From IMG/VR virus record IMGVR_UViG_3300025289_000030, positions 1 through 55,982 of that record: 55,982 nucleotides of DNA; one strand, given 5' to 3'. Made by a program: the position numbers and the translations under genes. Every line of letters starts with the position of its first letter. The stretch's first letter is position 1. The DNA comes from a virus. The notes beneath the pieces are model-generated. The model was not told where the DNA came from. It searched no databases and worked only from the letters and a program-made list of their open reading frames with translations. This document shows positions 1 to 8,638 of the stretch, piece by piece.

Positions 1-845
1 TCGTAGCAGCTAAAAAATAGGCATATTCCATTTTTTTGTGTAGTATCCCATTTGTTGTCTTTATAAGGATCTACTGAATTCCAAGTTGCTAAAGGAGTGC
101 TGAGTGCCCCATGTAGATCAAATTTAGAAGCGCTATTTCCTATTGCAATACAGCTAAATTCTACTCCACCTGCTTCTAAATTAGGTAAGCTTTTTAAAAT
201 TGCTGGATTTAAATCAGTAGCTTCGTCAAGAACTACCATTATAGCTTCTTTAGGATGCTTTCCTATCCAATTTGAAATTGTTTGTTCATCAGTGCCGCGC
301 CCTGCGGCAACCGCGTACATGCCGTGAATTGGATCGTTTTTATCATATAAGACTTTTGGGCAGTTTCCTCTAAAGTACCTATAAGGATATTGAATAGCTA
401 ATTCAGATAATAAACGAGTGATATACCCCCAGATACGTGTTGTAGCCGATTCTAGGGTGGTAGAAGCGACAATTACCGTTCTTTTATTAGGAGCAGCTAA
501 CCAAAATAATATTGCAATTCTAGCTGCCATATGACTTTTACCAGTACTTGCACCGCCTGCATAACTTATATAGTTATGACCATTACAGTGTGCTTGAAGC
601 CTTCTTTCGTCCCAATAGTTCCATGTAGGAATTAAATGAGGCCACGCATAATCATGCATAGCTTTTATATGTAGGTATTTTTCTTCAGAATTTTTACTTT
701 CTCTATAAAGTTTAGCATGTATTGCAAAAGGATGATTATAAGTAAATTCTTTATTTCCAATAATAACTATTCTTTTTCCTAACTTATTTTCAATTTTCCA
801 GTCTTCAGCGTATATAATATCATCAAAGGGGTATTGCTTACTCAT
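1..845 (-). CDS. terL: Terminase large subunit, N-terminal ATPase part (truncated by window edge)
   Basis: This is the DNA-packaging motor ATPase. Reading leftward from the ATG at 845 gives 281 open codons to the window edge. A Walker A motif (GGASTGKSH) lies at about residue 97-105 and a Walker B-like segment (IMVVLDEATDL) at about residue 205, the usual spacing for a phage large terminase. The C-terminal RNase H-like nuclease domain lies outside the window. The gene is divergent from the portal-side genes, with only 25 bp between start codons. Possible upstream elements are weak: an AAAGA-like Shine-Dalgarno and a TATAAA about 10 nt before the start. The family call rests on the two ATPase motifs and on the position next to the portal. 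Confidence 0.88.
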   Translation of the reverse strand, partial: MSKQYPFDDIIYAEDWKIENKLGKRIVIIGNKEFTYNHPFAIHAKLYRESKNSEEKYLHIKAMHDYAWPHLIPTWNYWDERRLQAHCNGHNYISYAGGASTGKSHMAARIAILFWLAAPNKRTVIVASTTLESATTRIWGYITRLLSELAIQYPYRYFRGNCPKVLYDKNDPIHGMYAVAAGRGTDEQTISNWIGKHPKEAIMVVLDEATDLNPAILKSLPNLEAGGVEFSCIAIGNSASKFDLHGALSTPLATWNSVDPYKDNKWDTTQKNGICLFFSCY

Positions 846-871
846 TAGGTTAATCTTTATAATCAGTTATA
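834..871 (+). promoter_or_regulatory. Sigma70-like promoter for the rightward virion block, leaderless start
   Basis: The sequence shows TTGCTT (834-839), an 18-nt spacer and a perfect TATAAT (858-863). The expected transcription start falls at or within one base of the ATG at 871, and no Shine-Dalgarno precedes that ATG. A leaderless mRNA is inferred. The same geometry recurs at two leftward genes (starts 36075 and 42633). Confidence 0.55.
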
Positions 872-1473
872 TGCCAATCAACTTCTTAACTTTTAAGCCC
901 TTTCAAGGCTCTAAAGAGCACGTGTTTATAGATCCAGATACTCAACATCAGTATAAAGCTAACTCTAGAAAAGAACTAGTCCAAATGATTGTTTCTTATC
1001 GAAGTCAAAATAAACTTTCTAAGTTGGATTTACTTGATGCGGTGCTTGATAACTATCAATGTAAATTACCAATGAATTCTGGTATGTGTGAAACAAATAA
1101 TAAATTACAAAGAGGGGTACTTGCTTATATTAAAGGGGGTTTGGCACTTCTTAAACAAATGGCTTTTAAGAAATTTGCTACACAAGAAGTAGCTGACACA
1201 CGAGCTGAAATATGTATAAAATGCCCTTATAATATATTTCCAGATAAAGGTAATTTCGTTAAATGGACAGATGAGATAGCATTACATTCTATAGGAGAAA
1301 AGAGGTCTAAGTATCATGATGAACTTGGTTCTTGTGAAATCTGTAGCTGCATTTTAAAAGCAAAAGTATTTTATAGTGGTGAGCTGGACTTAACTAAAGA
1401 AGAAGTAGAAAAGTTACCTCATTTTTGTTGGCAAAAAAAGGAAATAAATGGCAAAGAAAGAAAATCAGCCTGA
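871..1473 (+). CDS. Hypothetical protein with cysteine pairs, upstream of portal
   Basis: The protein has 200 residues of unknown function. The second half contains C-x2-C (ICIKCPYN, residues about 114-121) and another C-x2-C group (CEICSC, about 152-157) followed by a single Cys near the C terminus, so a zinc-binding fold is plausible. Its 3' end overlaps the portal start by 26 nt, which suggests translational coupling and a role in head assembly or packaging. The position between terminase and portal would fit an unrecognised small terminase subunit, but no helix-turn-helix is visible. The start codon has no ribosome binding site (see promoter at 834). Confidence 0.75.
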   Translation: MPINFLTFKPFQGSKEHVFIDPDTQHQYKANSRKELVQMIVSYRSQNKLSKLDLLDAVLDNYQCKLPMNSGMCETNNKLQRGVLAYIKGGLALLKQMAFKKFATQEVADTRAEICIKCPYNIFPDKGNFVKWTDEIALHSIGEKRSKYHDELGSCEICSCILKAKVFYSGELDLTKEEVEKLPHFCWQKKEINGKERKSA

Positions 1474-3913
1474 AAAATCAGTGCCGATTCAATCTTCGAC
1501 TGACGGTCTCCGCGGTCAAATTACTAGAGAAGAAGACGGAAAACTTAAAGCTCCAATTAATATAATTCAAACTGTAACTGCCGCAAAAACACTTTATTAT
1601 AAATATCGTTTTGAAGCCCTTAGAAGAATTGAACTTTATGCTAGAATTGAAGGACTTATTGCTGGAAATCCTCCTTATAATCCAGTGGAACTTGATAGAC
1701 ACGGATTATCTCATATATCAAATTTTAATAATTTAGATGGTCGAGCACTTTATGAAAGAGGCGCTCTGGCTTATTGGAATTTACTTAATGAAGCTGAAAC
1801 TCTATGTAAATTTTATATTCATGATATGAATCCAGAAGCTCCAAAAGTAGCTGCTACTATGGCTAAAAATTGGGACTATGTAGTTAGAAAGTGGCCTAGT
1901 TTTTATACTCAAGTAAATACTTTAAGTGCTCAGATAATTAAATTTGGACTTTCTCCTGTAATTTGGCCTGATGAAAGAGATTGGAGGTGGCGAACTGTAG
2001 AATTATCAAGATTTTTTATAACTGACCAAGCTCAAGCTGATGTTGAAAGACTTACTTCAATTTTTGTAGAAACTACTTTTACAGTGCAGTATTTATTTGA
2101 AGTTTATAATGAATTTAAAGACGTTTCAAAAAAAGAAAGCCCTTGGAATATAGAAGAATTAGAGAAGTTTTTACTTTTTAGGGCTAATCGCTATGTAAAA
2201 GATAGAGGGCAGGAAATTATAAACCTAATGGATTTACAACTTAGACTTCAAAATGGTGATTTGCGTTTCGATGGATTATTTACAGATTCAGTTAGATTAG
2301 TATCACTTCTTCAGCAAGAATATGAAAATAGTGATGGTAAAAGCGGTGTTAGTCACTATTTATTTGATTCAGTATACGACCATGGTAACTTTTTATATTT
2401 TGTTGATAAACAATATAAAGAAATTCAGGAAGCATTAGTGATATTTACAGCTAGTCCTGGCGAATTTACGCTACATTCTAACCGCGGTCTTGGACATAAA
2501 ATATTTGCAGGCTGCCAAGCTATGATGCAGTTAGATTGCTCAATTGTAGATAGTGCTAAATGGGCGAGTACTATTTTCTTAAAATCTCTTGCAACTGGTA
2601 GTAAAGATATTGAAGCAATTAGATTTGTTCCAGGAGCGCCTACTAATATTGGAACTGCTGAATTTGTTCAGAATAATTTTGGTTCAAACATCAGTCAACT
2701 TATTGGTGCTAGTCAATATATTAATCAAAAACTTCAATATAATACTGCAAATTCAGGGGACGATCCAGGAGTGCCTGATAGGAATTATGGTTCAATTTCA
2801 CCTACTCAAGCCAGGATGGAAAGTTACCGTGAATTTGGAGTACTTAAACATAATATTGCTCATTTTTATTCCCAATTTGATATTGTTATTCGTAATATGG
2901 TAGCAAAAATGCTTCATTCTAAAAAAGGCTATCCAGGTTATGAGTATGCTAAAGAATGGAAAGACAGATGTTTAGAAGATGGTGTTCCAGAAGAGATGTT
3001 CTCAATAAAAGATGAATCTGAATGGGGTCTTCCAAGACAACTTGATGTTAAAGCGACTCGTGTTGCAGGAGACGGTTCTACATTAGGACTTCTTATGGGA
3101 CTTCAAGAACTTGGACCAATTAGTGCTAATTTCGGTCCAAAAGCTAGTGCTTGGTATGAGAGGAAGTATGTTATGGCTACTATGGGCAAAGACGAAGTGG
3201 AAGCATTTACTTCAGAAAATGAAACTCCTGATGAAATGGCAGGTGGAGCTTCTTTAGCGGGGTTAGAAAATATAGCAATGCGGCAAGGCGAATCTCCAGT
3301 ATTTTCTCTTGATAACGAACATCGTTCTCATTTTATAACTCATATGGCTTTAGCAAAGGATACAATTGAGCAGTTAGGACAGCAGCAAACAGATCCTGTA
3401 GAAGCTGATAAAATATTTAATGTATTACTTCCTCATGTAGATGAACATTTTCAAGCACTTCAAAGAAGTCCATTTAATCGTAATTTTGTACAGTCAATAG
3501 CACAATCTTATAATCAATTTAAACAATATGCTACTTTAAACCGTAAAAATGCTTCTAGTATGCTTCAAGCAGAGTTAAAGCAACGTCAGAAAGATGAGCA
3601 AAATCAGCAAAAAGCTATGAGTGAAGAAGAGTTAAATCAATTTACAACTCTTCAAGATGAAAAGAGAAAAGACTTTAAAATTCAAAGCCAAGTAACTAGG
3701 GCAGCAAGAGCTAATGAGAACAGGGCAGATGTTATGCGTGATAAAGTTAAAATGGATGCAGATAATCAAAGATTAAAAATACATCTTGAAAATTCAAACA
3801 AAATAATTGATAATAAATCAAAGCTTGACGAAAGGTCAACTGAAGAACTTAGAGGAGATATTAATACTATTCAAGGCGCAACGATTTCTCCAAATGATAT
3901 TGAGCTGCAATAA
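1448..3913 (+). CDS. Portal protein (head-tail connector)
   Basis: The 821-residue product sits between terminase and scaffold, the standard place of the portal ring through which DNA is packaged and ejected. The size matches large podoviral portals (about 500-850 residues). It is acidic and mixed-helical, with a long Gln/Lys/Glu-rich region from about residue 680 to the end predicted to be helical, resembling the barrel or crown of P22-type portals. The start is supported by an AAAGGAA site 6 nt upstream, within the previous gene. The assignment is by context, size and composition; no short diagnostic motif exists for portals. Confidence 0.75.
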   Translation: MAKKENQPEKSVPIQSSTDGLRGQITREEDGKLKAPINIIQTVTAAKTLYYKYRFEALRRIELYARIEGLIAGNPPYNPVELDRHGLSHISNFNNLDGRALYERGALAYWNLLNEAETLCKFYIHDMNPEAPKVAATMAKNWDYVVRKWPSFYTQVNTLSAQIIKFGLSPVIWPDERDWRWRTVELSRFFITDQAQADVERLTSIFVETTFTVQYLFEVYNEFKDVSKKESPWNIEELEKFLLFRANRYVKDRGQEIINLMDLQLRLQNGDLRFDGLFTDSVRLVSLLQQEYENSDGKSGVSHYLFDSVYDHGNFLYFVDKQYKEIQEALVIFTASPGEFTLHSNRGLGHKIFAGCQAMMQLDCSIVDSAKWASTIFLKSLATGSKDIEAIRFVPGAPTNIGTAEFVQNNFGSNISQLIGASQYINQKLQYNTANSGDDPGVPDRNYGSISPTQARMESYREFGVLKHNIAHFYSQFDIVIRNMVAKMLHSKKGYPGYEYAKEWKDRCLEDGVPEEMFSIKDESEWGLPRQLDVKATRVAGDGSTLGLLMGLQELGPISANFGPKASAWYERKYVMATMGKDEVEAFTSENETPDEMAGGASLAGLENIAMRQGESPVFSLDNEHRSHFITHMALAKDTIEQLGQQQTDPVEADKIFNVLLPHVDEHFQALQRSPFNRNFVQSIAQSYNQFKQYATLNRKNASSMLQAELKQRQKDEQNQQKAMSEEELNQFTTLQDEKRKDFKIQSQVTRAARANENRADVMRDKVKMDADNQRLKIHLENSNKIIDNKSKLDERSTEELRGDINTIQGATISPNDIELQ

Positions 3914-3915
3914 TT

Positions 3916-4173
3916 ATGAATAATTATATTTTTGAAGAAAGTATACGAGTTAATGCTGCTAGGCTATGTAGTGAACTTTTTATTTGTTACGATTTTATAG
4001 ATAATGAAAAAGGTATTATTTTAAAAGATATGAATTCTCCTGCTAAAGTTTTATTTAATTTTAATGAATTAAATGTACTAGATGATAATAACTTTAAGAT
4101 TGAATTAGCAGCAATATTTAGTAAATTTTTTAGAAAAATAGAACTTACTAAAAATATTAAATTAGCAGCATGA
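3916..4173 (+). CDS. Hypothetical protein, 85 aa
   Basis: A small soluble protein of unknown family, starting 2 nt after the portal stop and overlapping by a few bases the longer form of the next frame. There is no clear ribosome binding site, so translation is probably by reinitiation after the portal gene. It belongs to the cluster of short genes between portal and scaffold that is typical of podoviral head operons. Confidence 0.6.
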   Translation: MNNYIFEESIRVNAARLCSELFICYDFIDNEKGIILKDMNSPAKVLFNFNELNVLDDNNFKIELAAIFSKFFRKIELTKNIKLAA

Positions 4174-4235
4174 GATTTTGTAAAATATCGTATAGAATTA
4201 GATTTATAAATTATATTTTAAAGGGAACTAAAATA

Positions 4236-4424
4236 ATGAGTACATTAGAAGAATTAGAAGCACATCTTAATAATATTGGTGTTGATGTTGATAGTTTATT
4301 AGTTACTGTTCAAGAGTTAAAAGATGCTTTAGCTAATGTTGGTATTCCAGCAGAAGTTCAAGCAAAAATTGATGAATTAGTAGCAAAAGCAACAGCAATT
4401 GATGAAAAAGTTCCTGTCGCATGA
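4236..4424 (+). CDS. Hypothetical small helical protein, 62 aa
   Basis: The open frame extends upstream to 4170, but the ATG at 4236 is preferred because AAAGGGA lies 8 nt before it and the upstream stretch lacks a binding site. The 62-residue product is acidic and almost wholly helical (LEELEAHLNN, then VQAKIDELVAKA), like small head-assembly coiled-coil proteins. Its stop overlaps the next start as ATGA. Function unknown. Confidence 0.65.
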   Translation: MSTLEELEAHLNNIGVDVDSLLVTVQELKDALANVGIPAEVQAKIDELVAKATAIDEKVPVA

Positions 4425-4792
4425 TTATAGATAAGTTAAAAAGCATAAAAGAAGATAAAGGATTTTTAGTTCTTTATCTTGACGGCATGAGTAAACTTTA
4501 TCAATCAGGAATATTTGATTTTTTACAAGAAAAAGGTCGAGTAAGAATAATTGGTATAGGAGAAAATGTCCAAGTTCTTGCTACTCAAGCAGCAAGAAGT
4601 GCTGGTTATATGGAAGCTTTAGAAGATTTATTTAATTTTAAAAAACTATATTTAGATCAGCAATTAGGGGAGGGTGCTATGCTGTCTCCTGATTATGGGG
4701 CTTTAGACTTAGCAGAAGAAAAAGGATATTTAACTAAGGAAGAAATAAATGCCATCAGAAACAACACCAAGCCAAGTTACATCAATTCATAG
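4421..4792 (+). CDS. Hypothetical protein, 123 aa, before scaffold
   Basis: Starts by ATGA overlap with the previous gene and ends 44 nt inside the scaffold gene in another frame. The N-terminal half (LVLYLDGMSKLYQSGIFDFL) reads as a compact alpha/beta fold; the C-terminal half is helical and acidic. I do not recognise the family. The tight packing suggests stoichiometric co-translation with the scaffold. Confidence 0.65.
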   Translation: MIIDKLKSIKEDKGFLVLYLDGMSKLYQSGIFDFLQEKGRVRIIGIGENVQVLATQAARSAGYMEALEDLFNFKKLYLDQQLGEGAMLSPDYGALDLAEEKGYLTKEEINAIRNNTKPSYINS

Positions 4793-6092
4793 TCCTGGAA
4801 AAGATGCTGCTTCTATACTTCAAAATTTAAAGGACGGCAATAGTCCTTTAGAGTTTATATTAAATAATTCTAAGAGTATAGCGCCACAAATTGCTCCAAA
4901 TACACAACCTATAAGTGTTAATGAACTATTAAATTCTGCAACTTCTGAAATTATACAAAAGCCAAAAGAAGAAATTAAAGAAGTACTAAAAGAAGAAATT
5001 AAAGAAATTGCAGTTACTACACCTTCAATAGAAACCACTCCTCAAAAAATAGAAGTTAAAGAAGATGATGAATTAGATATTTTACCAGATAATTCAACAG
5101 GAGAAAACTTTAAAAAACTTAGAACAAAACTTAAAGAAACATCAAAAACATTAAAAGAAATTGAAAATGATAAATATACATTAACACAAACTTTAGAAAA
5201 ATATAATAAAGGAGAAGCCGTCCCAGAAGCTACTCAAAAATTATTAAAAGAAAAAGAACAAAGAATAGCAGACTTAGAAAAATATGAAAAAATAGTAAAT
5301 TTAAAAACTTCTAAAGAATACGTAGATAATTTTATAACACCAATAACTGAAGTAAAAACTAAAATAAATGAAATAGCAAAAGATTATAGTATTCCAGAAG
5401 ATGTAATGGCTGAAGTTCTTACACTTAATAACAGAGCTGAGATTAATCGATTTCTTAGTGATCATTTTGATGATGTAGGTGCTTTAGAAGTAAAACAATT
5501 AATAGATAAAGTAAAAAACATAGAGCATGAAGCTAAAGAAGCAGAAAATAAACCAACAGAAACTTTAATAAATTTACAATTAGAAAGTACAAAATTATCA
5601 GAATCATTAGAAGTTAATAGAAAAAATAAGATACATGAACAAGCTGAGAGTTCTTGGGACGGCGCTCTCGATTTTATAAAAAAAGAAGGTAAAGCTAAAG
5701 AACTTATATTTAAAGAAAATGATACTGAATATAATAATACTTATATAAAGCCAGTTGTAGAGAAAGCTAGAACTGAATATCAAAAATTAGTAAGTGGTTT
5801 AAGAGATTTAGGGTTAAAAGACCTTCCTTCTGAATTAGCACATGCTTTAGCCAGGATGACTTTACATGCTATAAGCTCCTATAATTCAATTGACACTAGA
5901 GAGGCTGCCGTACAAACAATTAATGAATTAGAAAAAAATGTTAAACGTACTACTAATTACATCAGACCTCCAATTGGAGGAGGTGCTCCTGGTGTTGGAA
6001 ATGTTTCTCCTAGACAAACTCCAGAAAATCCAGCAGAAAGTGCTGCTGCTAATTTACTAGAAAGTACTTTATCTAAAAGAAGTAGATTTTAA
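4749..6092 (+). CDS. Scaffolding protein (putative)
   Basis: A 447-residue, strongly charged, Lys/Glu-rich protein directly upstream of the major capsid gene. Residues about 70-300 are predicted coiled coil (runs such as KEEIKEVLKEEIKEI); the C terminus has a flexible Gly/Pro stretch (GGGAPGVGN) followed by a basic end (STLSKRSRF). Coiled coil plus basic C terminus and location before the capsid gene are typical of internal scaffolds that template procapsids by binding the coat protein. The AAGGAAG site 7 nt upstream supports the ATG inside the previous gene. No protease signature is visible. Confidence 0.7.
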   Translation: MPSETTPSQVTSIHSPGKDAASILQNLKDGNSPLEFILNNSKSIAPQIAPNTQPISVNELLNSATSEIIQKPKEEIKEVLKEEIKEIAVTTPSIETTPQKIEVKEDDELDILPDNSTGENFKKLRTKLKETSKTLKEIENDKYTLTQTLEKYNKGEAVPEATQKLLKEKEQRIADLEKYEKIVNLKTSKEYVDNFITPITEVKTKINEIAKDYSIPEDVMAEVLTLNNRAEINRFLSDHFDDVGALEVKQLIDKVKNIEHEAKEAENKPTETLINLQLESTKLSESLEVNRKNKIHEQAESSWDGALDFIKKEGKAKELIFKENDTEYNNTYIKPVVEKARTEYQKLVSGLRDLGLKDLPSELAHALARMTLHAISSYNSIDTREAAVQTINELEKNVKRTTNYIRPPIGGGAPGVGNVSPRQTPENPAESAAANLLESTLSKRSRF

Positions 6093-6125
6093 AATAACCT
6101 ATTGCGTTATTTTAATATTTTAATA
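6091..6125 (+). terminator. Hairpin after scaffold gene, weak intrinsic terminator
   Basis: AAAATAAC (6091-6098) pairs with GTTATTTT (6106-6113) across a 7-nt loop, starting at the scaffold stop codon and followed by an AT-rich tail with T runs. The stem is AU-rich, so it may attenuate rather than stop transcription. Confidence 0.4.
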
Positions 6126-6190
6126 TATCCTGTAATTACGTTATTTCTTTACGTTAGTAAGAATTAAAGTTAGTCTACTTTACAAAATAA

Positions 6191-6231
6191 GGACACCAGC
6201 CTAAATCGGTGGCTACGTAAAGCTAGGCAGG
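6191..6231 (+). ncRNA. Structured element in the leader region of the capsid gene
   Basis: The sequence allows two overlapping folds. CACC (6194-6197) can pair with GGTG (6208-6211) while GCCTA (6199-6203) pairs with TAGGC (6224-6228), an H-type pseudoknot with a small GCT/AGC hairpin between. Alternatively CCAGCCTA (6196-6203) pairs with TAGGCAGG (6224-6231) around one A-A mismatch. The element is markedly more GC-rich than its surroundings. It does not match the hammerhead, twister or pistol cores as I know them. Function unknown. Confidence 0.4.
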
Positions 6232-6245
6232 GAAAAATAGTTAAA

Positions 6246-6273
6246 TTATCAACTGTGTTTTACACAGTATAAT
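6246..6273 (+). promoter_or_regulatory. Promoter of the major capsid gene with embedded palindrome
   Basis: A perfect TATAAT (6268-6273) is preceded by a weak -35 (TTATCA, 6246-6251, 16-nt spacer). The spacer holds a 7-3-7 palindrome, ACTGTGT-TTT-ACACAGT (6252-6268), which could be an operator or an RNA hairpin. The capsid ATG follows about 30 nt downstream with its own ribosome binding site. Confidence 0.5.
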
Positions 6274-6305
6274 ATTATTTTAATTTTTTCTTGTTGGAGC
6301 TTTAT

Positions 6306-8147
6306 ATGCCAGTAGCAGAATGCAATCTTACAGAACAGGAAGTATCAGATGCGTTTTTAGCAGCACCTCCTGCGATTTCACAAGCAATTATAGACTTATC
6401 AATTATTAATCCAGTTTGGTTAAGGGACCTTTATAAAATTCAAGAGTGGCCTCGAGGTAGTGGCACTCAAATGCAGCAATTAATTGTTAGGGGCGGTAGA
6501 CCAAAAATTGAACGTGGTTTTGCTGCTTGGAAGAAATTAAATAATAACACTGGTTGTGATCCCTGCGATGGTCCAGATTGTTCTTATAACTGGACGACTT
6601 TTCCAGGACTAGGTATTGAGAGAAAAGTAACTAGCCTTATGAGTAGGGAGTTTAAATCACCTCCTTATTGTATTAAAGAGATTCAAACTACTTCAAATTT
6701 TAAAGAAGTTTTTGCGAAAGTAGTTGAAAATCTTTATGCACAAGTTGATTACTTTAAAGAACTTAATATTGGTCAAAACATTCTAACTGAATTAGCTAAG
6801 AAATATGTAGTTGATTCAGGCGGACCAAAACCAAATACACAAAATCCGTATGTGTATAGGCCTGCTGGAACAGCTAGATTATCTACATTAAATATTGAAA
6901 TGCTTGAATTTTTCTATGAATATATGAGAAAAATTCCAGATTGTGTTCCTTATGATGTAGTAAACGGCTCTCCAATATTTTCAATTATAGCTTCACACCA
7001 ATTACTTGGAAGATTGTATAGAGATGACCAGGATTTACGTCAAGACGTAAGATTTTCTGGCTTAGCTAATGATTTACTAAGTAAATATAATTTCATGAGC
7101 ACAATTAGGGGCATGTTTATAGCAGCTCCTGTGCTTTACCCAAGACGTTTTATTTTAGATGCTGTAACAGGTGTAGCAACTGAAGTACTTCCTTTTGTAG
7201 ATGAAATCCCAATGGAAGTAGGCTCATTTACAGGATTTAATCCTTTATATGAAGCAGCTACTCATGAAGAACTTATACTTCATGGAAAATTTCCATTTAG
7301 TATATTTGTAATGCCGACTGAACAAAGTTTAGGGCAAAATACTTCATTTGGTCCTGAATTTAGTCTCTTTAATAATTGGGCTTGGATTAATCCACTTACT
7401 ATGGAAGATCCATTTAGGCGTCTTGGTTATTTTGCTACAAGTGCTACTATCGGTATCAGTCAACAGTATAGCGATGGAATCTTTGCAATACTTGTAGAAC
7501 GTGTACAACCTAATCTTGCGGCAACATGGCTATGTGAGCCATTATGTCCTCCAGAAACAGTGGATTGTGATAATGAAGTACCAGATGTGACTTGTCCTTG
7601 CCCATTAATACTTGGCTTTACAGCTAACCCAATAACTGGAAATAGTTATATTATTACTTTAGCAGTACCGACTACTGCTGTAGTAACTGATGAAATTCAA
7701 TTTGGAATTGATACTGGCGGTTATGTAACAGGTACTGTAACAGGAGTATCAGCCGATAGTCTTTCAGTAGAAGTCACTTTCCCACAAGGAACTGATTTAG
7801 GTAATTGTGACAGATTCACAACTATCTTCTGTGATGACACATTAGGTTGCTCTGCAAATATAATTGATTACCGTCCAAATTGTACTGATAACACCAGGGT
7901 TGACTTAGTATTAAGTAATCCAATTAAGGGTGATGTTGGTGAAACTATCACAATTACAAATGGTGATGGAACTACAAGTGATGTAACCATTATAAGTATT
8001 GACTACACAACTAATACTTGGGTAGTCGATTACGGTGCTACAGTATTCTGTGATACTGTTGGTGGTCTTGTTTCAGTCTGTGTACCGACTGCAACTGATG
8101 CTTCATGCCCTGCATGCGGTGGACCAAGTGCTACACAATGTAGTTAA
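6306..8147 (+). CDS. Major capsid protein (putative), with Cys-rich C-terminal extension
   Basis: A 613-residue protein in the canonical place after the scaffold, with its own promoter and a terminator behind it, as expected for the most abundant virion protein. The first ~415 residues look like a globular HK97-type coat, without a motif that proves it. From about residue 415 the protein changes character: beta-rich, Thr/Val-rich and with many cysteines (for example CEPLCPPE, CPCP, CPACGG), probably one or two Ig-like or disulfide-bonded decoration domains. The open frame extends to a TTG at 6291, but GGAG at 6296 places the start at the ATG at 6306. Confidence 0.7.
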   Translation: MPVAECNLTEQEVSDAFLAAPPAISQAIIDLSIINPVWLRDLYKIQEWPRGSGTQMQQLIVRGGRPKIERGFAAWKKLNNNTGCDPCDGPDCSYNWTTFPGLGIERKVTSLMSREFKSPPYCIKEIQTTSNFKEVFAKVVENLYAQVDYFKELNIGQNILTELAKKYVVDSGGPKPNTQNPYVYRPAGTARLSTLNIEMLEFFYEYMRKIPDCVPYDVVNGSPIFSIIASHQLLGRLYRDDQDLRQDVRFSGLANDLLSKYNFMSTIRGMFIAAPVLYPRRFILDAVTGVATEVLPFVDEIPMEVGSFTGFNPLYEAATHEELILHGKFPFSIFVMPTEQSLGQNTSFGPEFSLFNNWAWINPLTMEDPFRRLGYFATSATIGISQQYSDGIFAILVERVQPNLAATWLCEPLCPPETVDCDNEVPDVTCPCPLILGFTANPITGNSYIITLAVPTTAVVTDEIQFGIDTGGYVTGTVTGVSADSLSVEVTFPQGTDLGNCDRFTTIFCDDTLGCSANIIDYRPNCTDNTRVDLVLSNPIKGDVGETITITNGDGTTSDVTIISIDYTTNTWVVDYGATVFCDTVGGLVSVCVPTATDASCPACGGPSATQCS

Positions 8148-8156
8148 CATAGTTTA

Positions 8157-8187
8157 AAAAGGGAGTAAGAAATTACTCCCTTTTACT
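8157..8187 (+). terminator. Intrinsic terminator after capsid gene
   Basis: GGGAGTAA (8161-8168), loop GAAA, TTACTCCC (8173-8180) form a perfect 8-bp stem, extended by A4/T4 pairs and followed by a T-run. It lies 13 nt after the capsid stop codon and 20-odd nt before the next start, so it sets a high capsid to fibre transcript ratio. Confidence 0.85.
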
Positions 8188-8203
8188 CTTTTGTGGGGTA
8201 GAA

Positions 8204-8638
8204 GTGGCTACTAGGTCAGTTACTTATTGCTCAGGAAATAGGTTATCTTGTACAGGCTGTTTGCCAGCAAATGTAATTCTTTGTTTAGATAGTGATGAAT
8301 TATTAGCTCCTATTACTTGCCCAGAAACAGATGTAGATACTCCTTTTCTTTTTAACATTATAGAAGCTTCTTTAATTAGTTTTTCTAAATCCAGTGGCTC
8401 TTGCAGCACTAGTATTTATAAATATATTTTTGAATATGATGATGTTTTGTTATTAGATCCTTCTCAGCCTTTAACATCTGCTGATATAATAGGAGTATTT
8501 TGTAAAGGATGTATAACTAATTGGGTAGAGCAGAAAATTGGTAATGAATCTTATTTTAGAGATAATGGTGATGGTACTATAACTTTTATATCTCCTCATG
8601 GATGTGAATATACTTTTAGTGGAGCTTTAATACCTTAA
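8204..8638 (+). CDS. Cys-rich fibre-base protein, stand-alone copy of tailspike N-terminal domain
   Basis: A 144-residue protein starting at GTG (8204) behind GGGGTAGAA. Nearly its whole length is homologous to residues 1-140 of the following tailspike: both share C-S-x-x-x-L-S-C-x-G-C-L-P, F-EYDD, IGVFCKGC and SPHGCEY, with the cysteines conserved. It is most likely a virion attachment module that exists alone as well as fused to a beta-helix. The stop overlaps the tailspike start (TAATG), so the two are co-translated. Disulfide or metal binding by the cysteines is inferred. Confidence 0.75.
   Translation: MATRSVTYCSGNRLSCTGCLPANVILCLDSDELLAPITCPETDVDTPFLFNIIEASLISFSKSSGSCSTSIYKYIFEYDDVLLLDPSQPLTSADIIGVFCKGCITNWVEQKIGNESYFRDNGDGTITFISPHGCEYTFSGALIP

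Noticed and set aside
97-327. 76-codon plus-strand open frame
   Set aside because: Antisense shadow of the terminase ATPase gene, whose motifs are read clearly on the minus strand.
2589-2903. 104-codon frame within portal gene
   Set aside because: Out-of-frame shadow with biased Leu/Ile composition and no ribosome binding site.
6191-6231. Hammerhead, HDV, twister or pistol ribozyme
   Set aside because: None of the conserved cores (CUGAUGA/GAAA; HDV double pseudoknot with P3; twister or pistol signature) fits the visible pairings.
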